Position numbers and translations under genes: made by a program. A DNA stretch of 64,000 nucleotides from assembly GCF_040183065.1 (NCBI RefSeq), contig NC_091120.1, positions 176,788,488 to 176,852,487 of the forward strand, read 5' to 3'. The stretch's first letter is position 1. Each line of letters starts with the position of its first letter. The stretch comes from Periplaneta americana. Taxonomy: Eukaryota > Arthropoda > Insecta > Blattodea > Blattidae. Below the pieces are notes generated by a model that did no database searches, was not told where the DNA came from, and saw only the letters and a list, made by a program, of their open reading frames with translations. Shown in pieces: positions 20,976-31,574 of this stretch.

Positions 20976-21552
20976 TGTCTATCATCACGTCAAACCAGAC
21001 ATTAACCTTTGGGCTATCTCGTTTCATTTCAGTGGTGGTATGAGGATTCTCTGAGCCCCTTATTCTGCAGTTACGTTTATTAACTTTTCAAGAAATATGA
21101 AAAGTTTATTCATCACTGAAACAGATTCGGAAAAGATATTCGGGATCTGCGTTAATGTATAAAGGCAGAAACGTTTGCGAAGAATGCCATTTTTTTTTTT
21201 GTTTTTCTGTTTACTAAGCCTCCTAGCAATGCTGAAGTCCACAATTAGTACAACTTAAACTTTTGACAGTTGCAAGTTGGCTTTCCTGTGACAAAGAAGA
21301 TATAAATATGTGGTTTTCATTTGTATATATAATTTATAGACACGGTGTATAATGTACAGCTCGATTCAATGATTGCTTGTTTGGCTAATGAGCGAGCTGT
21401 GTTTTGCATCATAAGAAAGAAATTTAATCACAAACGTGCACAGAAGGTAAAGAAGAGAAGAGAAAAATGAAAATAGAGTCTATGCTCGTAGCTGAGGGAC
21501 CTCGCAAAAATTTTGACAGTGTTGATGTTATTACCGTTCTCTGTTTCATAAG
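20976..21552. other. Intergenic, nothing recognised
   Basis: Short chance frames only. Confidence 0.5.
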
Positions 21553-21559
21553 ATAATGT

Positions 21560-22726
21560 CACAGTCTACTATATACAGTCGCGAAGCTCAATATGTAGTA
21601 AAAATGCAAACATGGGTAGTTGCCCACCACTAGGATCGCTACTATCACCTAATCATCACAGATCTCTCCTAGCAATGACAAAATATGTTACACTTTCGTT
21701 GTCGTGTTCTTTTGGAAAAATTAACACCTTCCTTCCATTATTGAAATATTAAATGGATAAAGTTAATTTATTATTTTAATGAAGTATATTAAATTCTACC
21801 ATAAACTCGAAGATACCTGCAAGAAATTGGTTAATATTATTTTTGTTTGTGCAAAACGAACTGAAATTTATTATAATCGCTTCACTCATTCAAGATTATA
21901 GCGATAATGAACTATGAAACCAATAAATATTAATTTGCATTTCCCTTTACAACAATAATATAATAACAATAATAATGGAAATATGAATTAATGGGAGTAA
22001 CTTACGTGTACCGGTACTTGTAGTGTAGGCTTACATAGTTAACAAAGTGGGATGAGGTTAAGCAATAATAATAATCACACCAGAATTGGAAATAAAACGT
22101 GATCAATAAGTTTTATTGTAACAGACTTACTTTTTCTACGTCTCTAGTAAAGTAACAAATAAAAATAACAACAAAATTAACAGCTGTAATTAAAAACATA
22201 TCCTTTGAAAAAAAAAAGTAGGCCTAAGTTGTCTGAAAATGTACAATTATTCAAGGAATCGGCTGATACAGACGTAGAATTAGTGCAAAGCTTTTGTTTC
22301 TCAGCTGCAGGTAATAACAGAACAGGTTTATTTGAAACATCAAATAAAGTTGGAACTGCATTCCAGATTAATTTAATTTTGTTTTCATTCATAAATTGTG
22401 TATTTTCGAAATGAAGAGAGCAAAACTTTATATTATTATAAAGATATGCTTCATTCTTTGTCATTAGATCTTCCCTCCTGCTGTTTATTAACCACTTTTT
22501 GCATCTAGAAGTAAAATAAGAAATAGATGTTAGGATTTTTCTTCATGAGCATCAATGCGAAATACGCAACGGCCTAGCACTCAATAGAAATACGACTCAG
22601 TCCACTCTAAATCCAAAGTCGACCGTGGACAGTCTATTGTTTCTAGTTGCTAACCGCTTGGAGCGCTTTATCGCGAGATTTGCAAAAAATCACCTCAAGC
22701 TTCACGACTGTATATAGTAGACTGTG
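21560..22726 (-). mobile_element. P-like DNA transposon with THAP domain, internally deleted
   Basis: Inverted ends of about 30 bp, CACAGTCTACTATATACAGT at both termini read inward, flanked by a direct ATAATGT at 21553-21559 and 22727-22733. On the minus strand, 22510-22180 encodes the second half of a THAP zinc finger after a likely intron acceptor (TTACTTCTAG): CKKWLINSRREDL, then NIKFCSLHFE, the NQFM-like segment FMNENK and AVPTLFD. THAP-type transposases with roughly 8 bp duplications and about 31 bp ends define the P superfamily. The RNase H-like catalytic region is missing. Confidence 0.72.
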
Positions 22727-22733
22727 ATAATGT

Positions 22734-23119
22734 ACTGTACACCTGAGGTGATTGAAAGTATTTATGTGAAGAAAATATGTCATCATGACATTGTTTAGTC
22801 GACAGACGTCGTGGTTAGTAACGGGACGTGTGGAAGATAGAGTGTACCGCAACATGATAAGAAGGAAGTGTTAGATGTTATGACTAAGGCCTGACCTGTG
22901 TACCCAGCCCACCAGTAGTGATGAGGAACTCGCTCTTGGTCTATCTACTTTTTGCAAGAGCCAATCCCTGAATGAAGCTGTATAATGTTTGTGTATAAAC
23001 TTAGAATTGGAAAATAAAATACACAGGAAGAGAAATAACTTGCTAAAAAATAATATTTTGAGGATTTAGTTTTGTCAACAACATTCAAACACCTTTTTTT
23101 TAGAAGTAATATTTTTTAC
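22734..23119. other. Intergenic, nothing recognised
   Basis: AT-rich DNA between the P-like and piggyBac elements. Confidence 0.5.
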
Positions 23120-25728
23120 TTAACCCTTGAGAGCTCGTGCACGGTCTTTTCGACCGGGTGTGGTAAACGTTTAGCTTCTGCTTCAAGGTCACTTGAGTTC
23201 TGCCGCTCACCCCTTCAGTACCTTTCATTCGACTCTTCCAGAATAAGATGTGATTGTTGTCATGCACTTTGCTATTGGTCAATTTGATTTGAAACTGTTG
23301 TTATACAGACCTGGTCGTTTCAACCGTGTGCGAGTCATTACGCAACTTCGTATTGTTTCACTTGGTGTATAAGTATAATGTAGTTTTTTCTTGTATTTAT
23401 AACTTTTCACATATACGTATGTTTTTGTCAGTGTAATACTTTATTTTCACTACTGATCCCCGTACATTGCCGTGTAGAAATATGGATGAAGAGGGAGAAA
23501 GGATAAGGAACCTTATTGATAGTGTAGAAAAGGAAATGGCCCAGGAAGAAGAAACAAGAAGGGAAGCTGGTGCAGCCAGAAGACAATTGTTCCGTGAAGA
23601 AGAAATTATCAGACCAATTGATAGCATTGAATCGGACGTTGAAGAAGAAGATATGGTTGAAGAAATCTATCATAACACAGACTCTGCTCAATCAGCAGAT
23701 GAGGAAGTAGACCTTGTTCTAGGTCCAATTTATACAGGGAAAGATGGAGTAACAACATGGGAAATGCACTGTCCACCACGTAACAGACGTGTTGGCGAAC
23801 GTGATATAGTAAGGTTTATACCTGGTGTAAAACAGGTAGCAAGGAGCACATCGACTCCATTCCAGTGTTGGAAGTTATTTTTTACTGACACTATCATTGA
23901 TGAAATTGTTAGACATACAAATGAAAAAATTGAAAAAATGCGTCCAAATTACAGCCGCCCAAGAGATGCACACAATACAACGAGAACTGAAATGGAACCT
24001 TTTATAGAACTTCTTTATATGGCTGGAGTTTTGAGAGCATCTCATCTGATCCTGTTCGACCTTTGGTCTGCTGATGGGACAGGTGTTCCTTATTTCAGAA
24101 CTTGTATGAACCGGATACGATTCAAGTTCCTGGTGACAGTTTTAAGATTTGATGATACAAATACTCGACAAGAGCGCAGAAGTGTTGATGAGCTTGCTCC
24201 TATTCGATCTCTCTTTGAGCAAATTGTTCAAAAATGCTCCGAGAATTTTACTGTTAGCGAATACGTCACTATCGACAAGATGTTGGAATCTTTTAGGGGA
24301 AGGTGCAGTTTCAAACAATTCATAAAAACAAAACCGGCAAGATATGGAATAAAGGTATTCTCTCTGGCATGTGCAAAAACCTTTTATACACTGAATATGG
24401 AAGTCTACACTGGTAAGCAGCCTGAAGGGCCCTACCAAGTTGATAACTCTGCTAAATGTGTTGTGAACAGGATGGTGCAGCCAATCAGTGGATCTAGGAG
24501 AAACGTCACCACTGACAACTGGTTCATTTTAGTGCCGCTTGCTGATGAACTTCTAACAACTCACAAGTTAACATTAGTTGGAAGGCTGAGAAAAAATAAG
24601 AGGGAGGTGCCCACTTTATTTTTGCAAAGTCGTTCAATGGAAAATAGCAGTGTTTTCGAGTTCACCAAGGACAAGACCCTTCTGTCCTACTGTCCGAAAA
24701 AGAAGAAGGTGGTGTTGCTGTTATCCACCATGCATCATACCGATAAAATTGATCCAGACTCTGAAGAATCTAGAAAACCTTACATGTTGACGTTTTATAA
24801 TTCAACGACAGGAGGGGTGGACATGGTGGACGAATACAAGGCTAGGTATTCAGTTGCAAGAACCAGTAACCGCTGGCCTCTAACTCTGTTCTTTACACTA
24901 CTGAACATAGCAGGCATCAATAGTTTCATTATACTGAAACACAATATTCACCAATTTGACATGTTTCGAAGAAAATTCCTACAAACACTCAGCAAGGAGT
25001 TGTCTAGAAATTATCTACTTGAAAGACTGCAACTAGAAAATCTGCCGCGTCAACTGAAGAAAAACATCAGAGAAATTACTGGAACTGCTGAAGAAAGAAA
25101 TCCACCTCCATCTGGAGAAGATGAGGGTCCAGGAAGGTGCTATCTCTGCGATTGGAAGAAAAATCGTAAGTCTAAGACGAGGTGTAATGTATGCCGCCAC
25201 TTCATCTGCAAAGAACATACACAGTCAACTTGCACTTTTTGTGCTAATCCTGAAGAAAGTGCCGATGGTGATAGTGATGAAGATATGTAATACGTGCGAG
25301 GTCATGTGACTAAGTGAGTTCATCTTCTAATATCATTTTCTTCCGTGTTTGTTGAATTTAGGCCTATTTCACACCGATAATGACTATAATGAATAGGACA
25401 AGTGGAAATACCGTCATATTTTTGTGCTACTCCTATACCAGGTCATGACGTTGATGAAAATATTTAACATATAATGTGATTAATATATTTTTCACAGTAT
25501 AAACAACACTCAAGATTACTTGGATATTGGCATGTTCATCTTCTTTTTAATACATAATAACAGTGATGTTAATGAATAAAATACAGTTAAATAATGTTTT
25601 TGTAACTTTCGTGCTGACAGATATTAGCAAAAATATAGATTCCACTTCATTTCCACGCACGGTCGAATCGACCGTGCGCGGGCCATGCCGTAAAGTTTAC
25701 AGGCGCGAGCTGACGATATGTTGTTTAA
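23120..25728 (+). mobile_element. piggyBac-like transposon
   Basis: The left boundary is TTAA at 23120-23123 followed by CCCTTGAGAGCTCGTGCACG, a good piggyBac-type end. Subterminal palindromic motifs built on GACCG/CGGTC occur near 23140-23160, 23309-23330 and 25657-25677 (GCACGGTCGAATCGACCGTGC without its last base is a near-perfect palindrome). The right end is less clear. The best candidate is TTAA at 25725-25728 preceded by GGCGCGAGCT, a weak match to the left end. The transposase gene lies inside at 23482-25290. Confidence 0.7.
23482..25290 (+). CDS. piggyBac-family transposase, uninterrupted
   Basis: Predicted 602-aa DDE transposase that would cut and paste the surrounding element at TTAA sites. 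The first ATG of the open frame is at 23482 (MDEEGERIRNL); the frame is open slightly upstream but only with non-ATG codons. The acidic N-terminus is typical. The catalytic aspartates are visible: D265 in TIDKML, D345 in TTDNWF, and D447/D450 in GVDMVD, spaced almost as in the Trichoplusia piggyBac protein. FRGRCSFKQF follows the first. Residues 553-587 form the C-terminal cysteine-rich domain (RCYLCDW, RCNVCRHFICKEH, CTFC). No stop or frameshift is present, so the gene could be functional or recently so. Some usual residues are changed (LES for LVP after the first Asp). Confidence 0.93.
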   Translation: MDEEGERIRNLIDSVEKEMAQEEETRREAGAARRQLFREEEIIRPIDSIESDVEEEDMVEEIYHNTDSAQSADEEVDLVLGPIYTGKDGVTTWEMHCPPRNRRVGERDIVRFIPGVKQVARSTSTPFQCWKLFFTDTIIDEIVRHTNEKIEKMRPNYSRPRDAHNTTRTEMEPFIELLYMAGVLRASHLILFDLWSADGTGVPYFRTCMNRIRFKFLVTVLRFDDTNTRQERRSVDELAPIRSLFEQIVQKCSENFTVSEYVTIDKMLESFRGRCSFKQFIKTKPARYGIKVFSLACAKTFYTLNMEVYTGKQPEGPYQVDNSAKCVVNRMVQPISGSRRNVTTDNWFILVPLADELLTTHKLTLVGRLRKNKREVPTLFLQSRSMENSSVFEFTKDKTLLSYCPKKKKVVLLLSTMHHTDKIDPDSEESRKPYMLTFYNSTTGGVDMVDEYKARYSVARTSNRWPLTLFFTLLNIAGINSFIILKHNIHQFDMFRRKFLQTLSKELSRNYLLERLQLENLPRQLKKNIREITGTAEERNPPPSGEDEGPGRCYLCDWKKNRKSKTRCNVCRHFICKEHTQSTCTFCANPEESADGDSDEDM

Positions 25729-26360
25729 AATTATGCCATAAAACTAAGTTTATTGGACATATTCACGGAATTCTCGTGGAAATGGTTCCACTAGCTTTTT
25801 TTTTTTCATTTGGCTTCTGTGCAAGAATGCTATCATCAGCCATGTGAAGTAATATTTTTTTTTTTATTTCACAGTGATTTCTAAAGACAATTATTGCATA
25901 AAATGGATGTAATATTATAACTTTGGAATATTTCTGTGATATAAGTACAGTCACATATATAAATATTAGTGAGTAATAGTGATTGTTGTTGTGTTTAGGT
26001 GAACGAATAATACAATATGGAACCATAAGAATGGTATCATGGCATTGTCACGGATTCAATATTTAACCACTTGATGTTGCAATCAAAAGCTCATCTCTTC
26101 AACAAATAAAGTAACAAAGTAGTGGAATGGATAGGTAGTACCTATAAAGCTGGCTTTACAATGGACGTAACATTGTTAATAACACGTGTTGTTGTGTTAG
26201 TCACAAATTTTAAATATAGGCCTACAAAATATTAGTAACTTTGTTATCAGGATTTGTTGAAAACATTTATTACCAGATTTTTAAAAGTTACTAGCTATGT
26301 TCACATTTTATTAGCTTTTGTTAATATTTGTTGTTAAGATTTATTACTCTTTCCACTAAC
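25729..26360. other. Intergenic, nothing recognised
   Basis: AT-rich. There is no evidence for a gene. Confidence 0.5.
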
Positions 26361-26374
26361 ACGCTGATAACTTT

Positions 26375-26557
26375 AGAATAACTCTTCTCGGGTTCTCAGC
26401 CAGGTGAGTTGGAGATTAGCCAGGTGAGTTGGAGATTCAGGGACGAAGAAGATGGCAGAGCTAGCCGTCGAAAGCTTGGAAGCTAATCTCCAACTCACCT
26501 GGCTGAGAACCCGAGAAGAGTTATTCTATATCAAACGCCGGGAAAGCCTCAAGTCAT
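26375..26557 (+). mobile_element. Palindromic Penelope-like insertion (hairpin element) with TSD
   Basis: Two exact 44-bp inverted arms (26375-26418 and 26484-26527) enclose a core with a partial repeat of the arm (26419-26437). The core also holds a small stem, GATGGC/GCCGTC with a 7-nt loop, followed by GAAAGC. A tail AAACGCCGGGAAAGCCTC follows. The whole is flanked by ACGCTGATAACTTT at 26361-26374 and 26558-26571, a 14-bp target-site duplication. A similar architecture and tail are found at 57005-57315. Assignment to Penelope-like elements is inference from the related core. Confidence 0.7.
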
Positions 26558-26679
26558 ACGCTGATAACTTTGTTAATAAAAGAAATTTTCTGATAACTCT
26601 GGAGGCAGTCTAGATCAAAGGTTGTTGATAACATGTTAGTAACTTGTTTAATAGTTTCTTCTGCTTCACTTCATGGTAT

Positions 26680-27025
26680 GGGCAATTGCCCGTTCCGACT
26701 TCAAAGGTCACTCCATCTTTTCATCGGTCGTCCCTGATCTCTTCGTCCTTTTGGTTTATAATTTATTGCTTTCTTAGGAAGTCTCTAGTCGTCCATTCTC
26801 TCTATATGTAATTTCCAATCTTGTCTGTAATTGTCTATTTTATCAATAAGTGGGTATACTCCTAGTTCCTGCCTAATATCTTAATTTCTAATTCTATCTA
26901 ATCTCGTGCATCCTTTTACTTTCTGCAAGAATCCCATCTCTGCTGCTTGTATTTTACTAACTTCAGGTTTTGTTGTAACCCAACTTTCACTTCCATATAA
27001 AAGAGTAGGGACTGACTGTTTAATA
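26680..27025 (-). pseudogene. LINE reverse transcriptase C-terminal fragment
   Basis: The minus strand reads LLYGSESWVTTKPEVSKIQA, AEMGFLQKVKGCTRLDRIRN, LGVYPLIDKIDNYRQDWKLH, then IERMDD and KPKGRRDQGRP. This is the C-terminal end of an RTE/CR1-type LINE protein, different in sequence from the RTE copies at 30, 34 and 50 kb. Two in-frame stops show it is dead. Confidence 0.65.
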
Positions 27026-27030
27026 GTTTT

Positions 27031-27548
27031 TTTTTATGCTCGACCATTCCGAAATGTAGTAATTATACACCTGGTAGCAATCCTTTAATGCATGTCATTA
27101 AAGTACACCTACACATTAAAGTACAGATGTTCAGCCAATGACAAGTCAGCTTACAGGTGTTCAGCCAATGACAAGTCAGCTTTGTACTGTTATAAAATCG
27201 CAAGTATCGATTATTCTCGGATATGCAATCGAAAGATAATTAGCGAAAAGTCACGGAGGCTGGAAATCCAATACTGTCGCAGAAGGTTATGTTCTGTTAC
27301 TATAATAATTAGAGTTAATCGTAAATAATATCCAAATAAATTCAATTTGTCATCTCGTTTTTCAATTCTAAATCAATTTTCAGGTCATATCAGAGTAATG
27401 TTCATCTTATTCTGTGCCAAGGTCAATGAAATTCGGCCTCGGAAAAATCAATACTTTCGCGTCTGCGCACATCTCACAATTCAGGTCAGTTCGCACATAA
27501 CCATAATTTTTAGTACTTTCAAGTTAGAAATATGATCGAGCATAAAAA
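27031..27548. mobile_element. Non-autonomous DNA element with terminal inverted repeats
   Basis: Ends are TTTTTATGCTCGACCAT on the left and, read inward, TTTTTATGCTCGATCAT on the right. It is 518 bp long and non-coding. Internally, CAGCCAATGACAAGTCAGCT occurs twice in tandem (27131-27181). The superfamily is unknown. Confidence 0.6.
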
Positions 27549-27559
27549 GTCGTATGAAA

Positions 27560-27660
27560 CTTGCCTATAATGGTAATTAAGACACTCGTTTGCGCTCGTT
27601 TCATAAACAATCATACTTGCGTCTTAATTACTACCATTTAGGCTCGTTGCATAATGTACT
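27560..27660. repeat. Short imperfect foldback
   Basis: TGGTAATTAAGACACTCG and, about 50 bp on, the reverse pattern TTGCGTCTTAATTACTACCA pair as an imperfect hairpin next to the preceding TIR element. Confidence 0.45.
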
Positions 27661-27847
27661 ATTTTAATTTCTGAAGATATGTTATAATATATTTGTTAAT
27701 TAAGTAATTAACAAATGTTAACATTTATTTGTTTAATTTTTTCTGAAAATTTGTTATTCACATTTTTGTTAATTACATTCTTATTTAACATTTTATTTAA
27801 TTTACCATGACAGTCAAAAAGATTTTAGTAGGTGTATTTTTTTGTGG

Positions 27848-28066
27848 GTTATTTTACGATGCTGTATCAACATCTCAGGTTATTTAGCATCTGAACGAAA
27901 TGAAGGTGAAATGACTCTGGGGTCCAGCACCAATAGTTACCCAGCATTTTCTCATATTGGATTAAGAGAAAACCTCGGGAAAAACCTGAACCAGGTAACT
28001 TGCCCCAACTGGGATTTGAACCCGGGCCACCTGGTTCGCAGTCAACACGCTATTACTCCAGAGGTA
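27848..28066 (-). repeat. SINE family A copy
   Basis: Minus-strand SINE with B-box-like GGGTTCAAATCCC near 28015 and end TTATTTTACGATGCTGTATC at 27849. Related copies are at 6727 and 51310. Confidence 0.7.
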
Positions 28067-28127
28067 TAGCCTACCATATTTGTTATTGATATTTTTGTTG
28101 AAAACAATATTTTGATATTTTTTTCCA

Positions 28128-28318
28128 GTATGAAGCCAGCCTTACAGGATACAAATATTAGTTTAGAATTTCTTCTTCAACGAATGCAGCAAAAACAGTA
28201 CAAGAAAAGACAAAAATATGGAATACCGAATGATCCATCACCTATATTCAACAGTCTGCAACTCCGTCTCAAGTTATTGACATACCTCAAAGACACTGGT
28301 CTTTGGAATTCAATATAA
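28128..28318 (+). CDS. Unrecognised open frame, possible terminal exon
   Basis: A lysine/glutamine-rich frame of about 62 residues from ATG 28131 (MKPALQDTNISLEFL) to a stop at 28318, ending LLTYLKDTGLWNSI. It is preceded by a good acceptor-like TTTTTTTCCAG at 28118-28128. Its composition looks more protein-like than most chance frames here. I do not recognise it and see no upstream exon or neighbouring gene it fits. It could be an exon of an unknown gene, a retrotransposon remnant or chance. Confidence 0.25.
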
Positions 28319-28319
28319 A

Positions 28320-29163
28320 TTCAGTAATATTATATAACATTACTGTAAAAGTTAAAATGTTATACAATGTTAATAAGTAACGATATGACCCAGATGTCAA
28401 AACAACTATAAAGAAATTTAAAAAATATACTATAAACCTGGAGAGGAAAGAATCAAAGTCGACTGGAATTTTCATAGGAGAATCACATTGCTTCCTACAG
28501 TATGCCTAGCATACATACTGAAGTGTAAGGGAATTTGTTGTCGGGCATTGCATGCATACAGTTCATCTCAGTCTGTTGTGAGTTACTGAAGAGATTACTC
28601 ATTCGTGTCTAATGTAGTGCAAGCTATTGTGTCGTTTTTTAATTGTTGGAGAACACTGAAGCGATTAAGGTGCATCTACACAGTTCAATTTTTCTTTCAA
28701 CTTTATGCACGCAAGAGTAAACAAAACAAATTCAATTGTGCATGCCTTTTTCCACTAAAAATGAGAGTGCATGCAGAAATTGATAGCTACCCATCTCCAG
28801 TGGGTATCTTGTGCGTTATTTCGTTCAGCAGTAGCATGTAGCAGATTGTTCTAAGTAACTGTGAGTGTTGGTGAACCTTTTAAGCCGAAAATGGTGGCAA
28901 GTACGATTTGCTTTATTGAAGATTATCACAAAAGCAAGTGCCTGTGGAGTGTTCAACCACAATATTGAGAATCAAATGGATCTAAGTATTGGATTGATGT
29001 TTAATATTTATTAATATATAGGGTGTCTCACCTAACAGTGTGATCTCAAATATTTTTGAAATGGAATGAAATATTGAAAATTTAACTGCAGAGGAATATA
29101 CCCACGTCAGGGGCTGTGAAAATTATAATATAAATTTCAATAAACCGAGATAACAGAAATTTC
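28320..29163. other. Intergenic, mostly nothing recognised
   Basis: From about 29016 (TATAGGGTGTCTCACCTAAC) the sequence looks like the end of an unclassified DNA element into which the SINE at 29178 was inserted. Confidence 0.4.
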
Positions 29164-29177
29164 AACACAAACTTTTA

Positions 29178-29557
29178 AGCAAATCTAGTCTTTCAGGTAA
29201 GCCTCCCTGTAAAGCAGATTTGAATAATTTCAAGGGAAAAATTGTTCCGGGGCCGGGTATCGATCCCAGGACCTCTGGTTGAACGTACCAGCGCTCTACC
29301 AACTGAGCTACCCGGAAACTTCACCCGACACCGTCTCAAATTTTCCCTTTATATCCACACAACTCGCGTGGGCTGACGAAGCGCCAGAGACCCACATCGA
29401 GTGCACACAAACTCTGTGTGACTTGGAATTGTGGTTTTCTGTTAACGTACACAGTGACGTATATATTATGCAAATCTAGTCTTTCAGGTAAGGCTCCCTG
29501 TAAAGCAGATTTGAATAATTTCAAAGGAAAAATTGTTCTGGGGCCGGGTAAGATTAT
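29178..29557 (-). repeat. tRNA-derived SINE family C, partial dimer
   Basis: Read on the minus strand, a truncated first monomer lacking its head (29557-29468) is followed by a full monomer (29467-29178). The ~85-bp bodies, each ending near GACTAGATTTGC, match closely. The tRNA-like head at 29313-29242 folds almost completely: acceptor TCCGGG/CCCGGA, D-stem GCTC/GAGC, anticodon stem CTGGT/ACCAG and T-stem CTGGG/CCCGG. The anticodon loop lacks the usual U33, so a working tRNA is unlikely. ACAAACTTTTAA occurs on both sides (29166-29177 and 29561-29572 approximately), consistent with a target-site duplication. Confidence 0.75.
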
Positions 29558-29848
29558 ACAAACTTTTAACTTTTTCTACGAAAATAGAAACTAGAGGTAA
29601 ATTTTTTATTATAATACTGTTGGACTTTACTATTATTATTATAAACCTCAAGGTTTTATAATGTCTTATTTATGGTCATCATAGATCACGGTCATATCAT
29701 CTGGAAAAAGTAGGGAGTCAGGGGTCAGAAGTGTATCAATATCGTGGAACATGGATATTCTAGGAACAGATAATTTCATTTCAACAACAATAATTAATAT
29801 AAAACCAGAACGAATCCTGTTATTTGTATGAGCAGTAGCTATTACAGC

Positions 29849-29850
<2 letters not shown>

Positions 29851-29907
<57 letters not shown>
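29851..29907. repeat. (ATT)n microsatellite
   Basis: A long uninterrupted ATT run immediately upstream of an RTE LINE fragment. Confidence 0.9.
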
Positions 29908-29934
29908 GTGTGATATGTGGTTAGTATGGTTTAT

Positions 29935-30587
29935 ACATTTATCTTTTGAAGAGGTGGAGAAGTTCAAATATCTTGGAGCAACAGTAACAAATGTAAATGA
30001 TACTCGGGAGGAAATTAAAGACAGAATAAATATGGGAAATGCCTGTTATTATTCGGTTGAGAAGCTTTTATTATCCAGTCTGCTCTCAAAAAATCTGAAA
30101 GTTAGAATTTATAAAACAGTTATATTACCGGTTGTTCTTTATGGTTGTGAAACTTGGACTTTCACTTTGAGAGAGGAACATAGGTTAAGGCTCTTTGAGA
30201 ATAAGGTTCTTAGGAAAATATTTGGGGCTAAGAGGGATGAAGTTACAGGAGAATGGAGAAAGTTGCACAACACAGAACTGCACGCATTGTATTCTTCACC
30301 TGACATAATTAGGAACATTAAATCCAGACGTTTGAGATGGGCAGGGCATGTAGCACATATGGGCGAATCCAGAAATGCATATAGAGTTAGTTGGGAGGCC
30401 GGAGGGAAAAAGACCTTCAGGGAGTCCGAGACGTAGATGGGAAGATAATATTAAAATGGATTTGAGGGAGGTGGGATATGATGATAGAGAATGGATTAAT
30501 CTATCTCAGGATAGGGACCAATGGCGGGCTTACGTGTGAATGGCAATGAACCTCCAGGTTCCTTAAAAGTCAGTAAATAAGTAAGTA
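29935..30587 (+). pseudogene. RTE-like LINE 3' fragment
   Basis: C-terminal half of a reverse transcriptase: [30 protein letters not shown], the thumb region [14 protein letters not shown], then [16 protein letters not shown] and [21 protein letters not shown] frameshift after NAYR disrupts the [16 protein letters not shown] region. The end is the short GTAAATAAGTAAGTA tail typical of RTE elements. It is 5' truncated before the catalytic motif. Related copies are at 34050, 49943, 56413 and 59451. Confidence 0.85.
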
Positions 30588-30627
30588 TGGTTTATACATT
30601 GAGCTGCACAATGCACATCTTTCTATA

Positions 30628-31404
30628 CAGGATGATTCACGACTAAAGATCTGTGGTTTAGGGATCGGTTCTATAAGCCATTTTGAGCAGAAAATGTCAT
30701 GAACATGAGTCCGATAATAATCAACCTTGAGGAATTACAGCTGATTGAATCCTACGAAAGTAGCTGTGGTTCTGAGCAGAACTAAGAATTGTCCTCTTAA
30801 AATACACAGAAATATTAATTTAAAATACTGTACTAATCATGAAATAAACATAACGCATTTTGAAAGCAGATTTTCAAGTATTCCTCCTTCCACTTCAATG
30901 CACTTGGCCACACGGATGTGAATGGCATGCAACGTTTCTTACATTGGTATAGCTGTCCCTGATGAGAGCAGCTGATAGTCACCAGATCTACCATTCTCTT
31001 CTCCCCAGTCCTTCAAGTCACAGCGCAACCCTCTGTTTAGTTTACGTTTCATTCCAATATTTGTATTGCGATGCAAGCAACTCCAAAGCCTGATTCACAA
31101 TATGACGTTTGGATTTTTATAGATTTCGTATTTTATCTCTGCCTCTGTGCAACGTCACATTTGCGGGGGATATAAGGAGATGGGAGGAAAGTTGTAATAC
31201 TTTTCAATACACTGATGCCCACATTGTAAGATAAGCCACTTGAAATTTAACAGCCACTGTCTGGCAGAGATATAATATTGGAGATCTGTACAAATAGCTT
31301 TCAAACTAGTGATAATCGGACCCATGTTTGTATGATATTTTATGCTCAAAATGGCCTGCAGAACTGATGCCTAAAGTACTGGTCATTAAACGTGAATCAC
31401 TCTG
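30628..31404 (-). mobile_element. Mariner-like element relic with TIRs
   Basis: Flanked by TATA on both sides (30624-30627 and 31405-31408). The ends CAGGATGATTCACG and, read inward, CAGAGTGATTCACG form 14-bp inverted repeats. Minus-strand reading gives scraps such as AKCIEVEGGILENLL near 30920-30875, like the C-terminal ACIxxEGGHFEHLL of mariner-group transposases. No intact coding region is present. Confidence 0.65.
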
Positions 31405-31574
31405 TATATGATGTGGCAGAGAACTTCCTCTCCCAGTCATACAAATTTCGGTGGTACCGAAAATATAAATGTAATTCTTTAATTTTAAAATAATATGAAC
31501 ACATTGTAGGAATTTTTCTGATGAATGAATTCCTACAATCAGGTTCTCATTCTCCTTTAAGAAATAGAAGAAGT

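Noticed and set aside
26438..26480. A complete hammerhead ribozyme in the 26-kb palindrome
   Set aside because: The stem and GAAA are present, but CTGANGA is not matched and no stem I partner is visible. It is only a relative of the core.
29242..29313. A functional tRNA gene on the minus strand
   Set aside because: It folds well, but U33 in the anticodon loop is missing and it is the head of a SINE with a target-site duplication.
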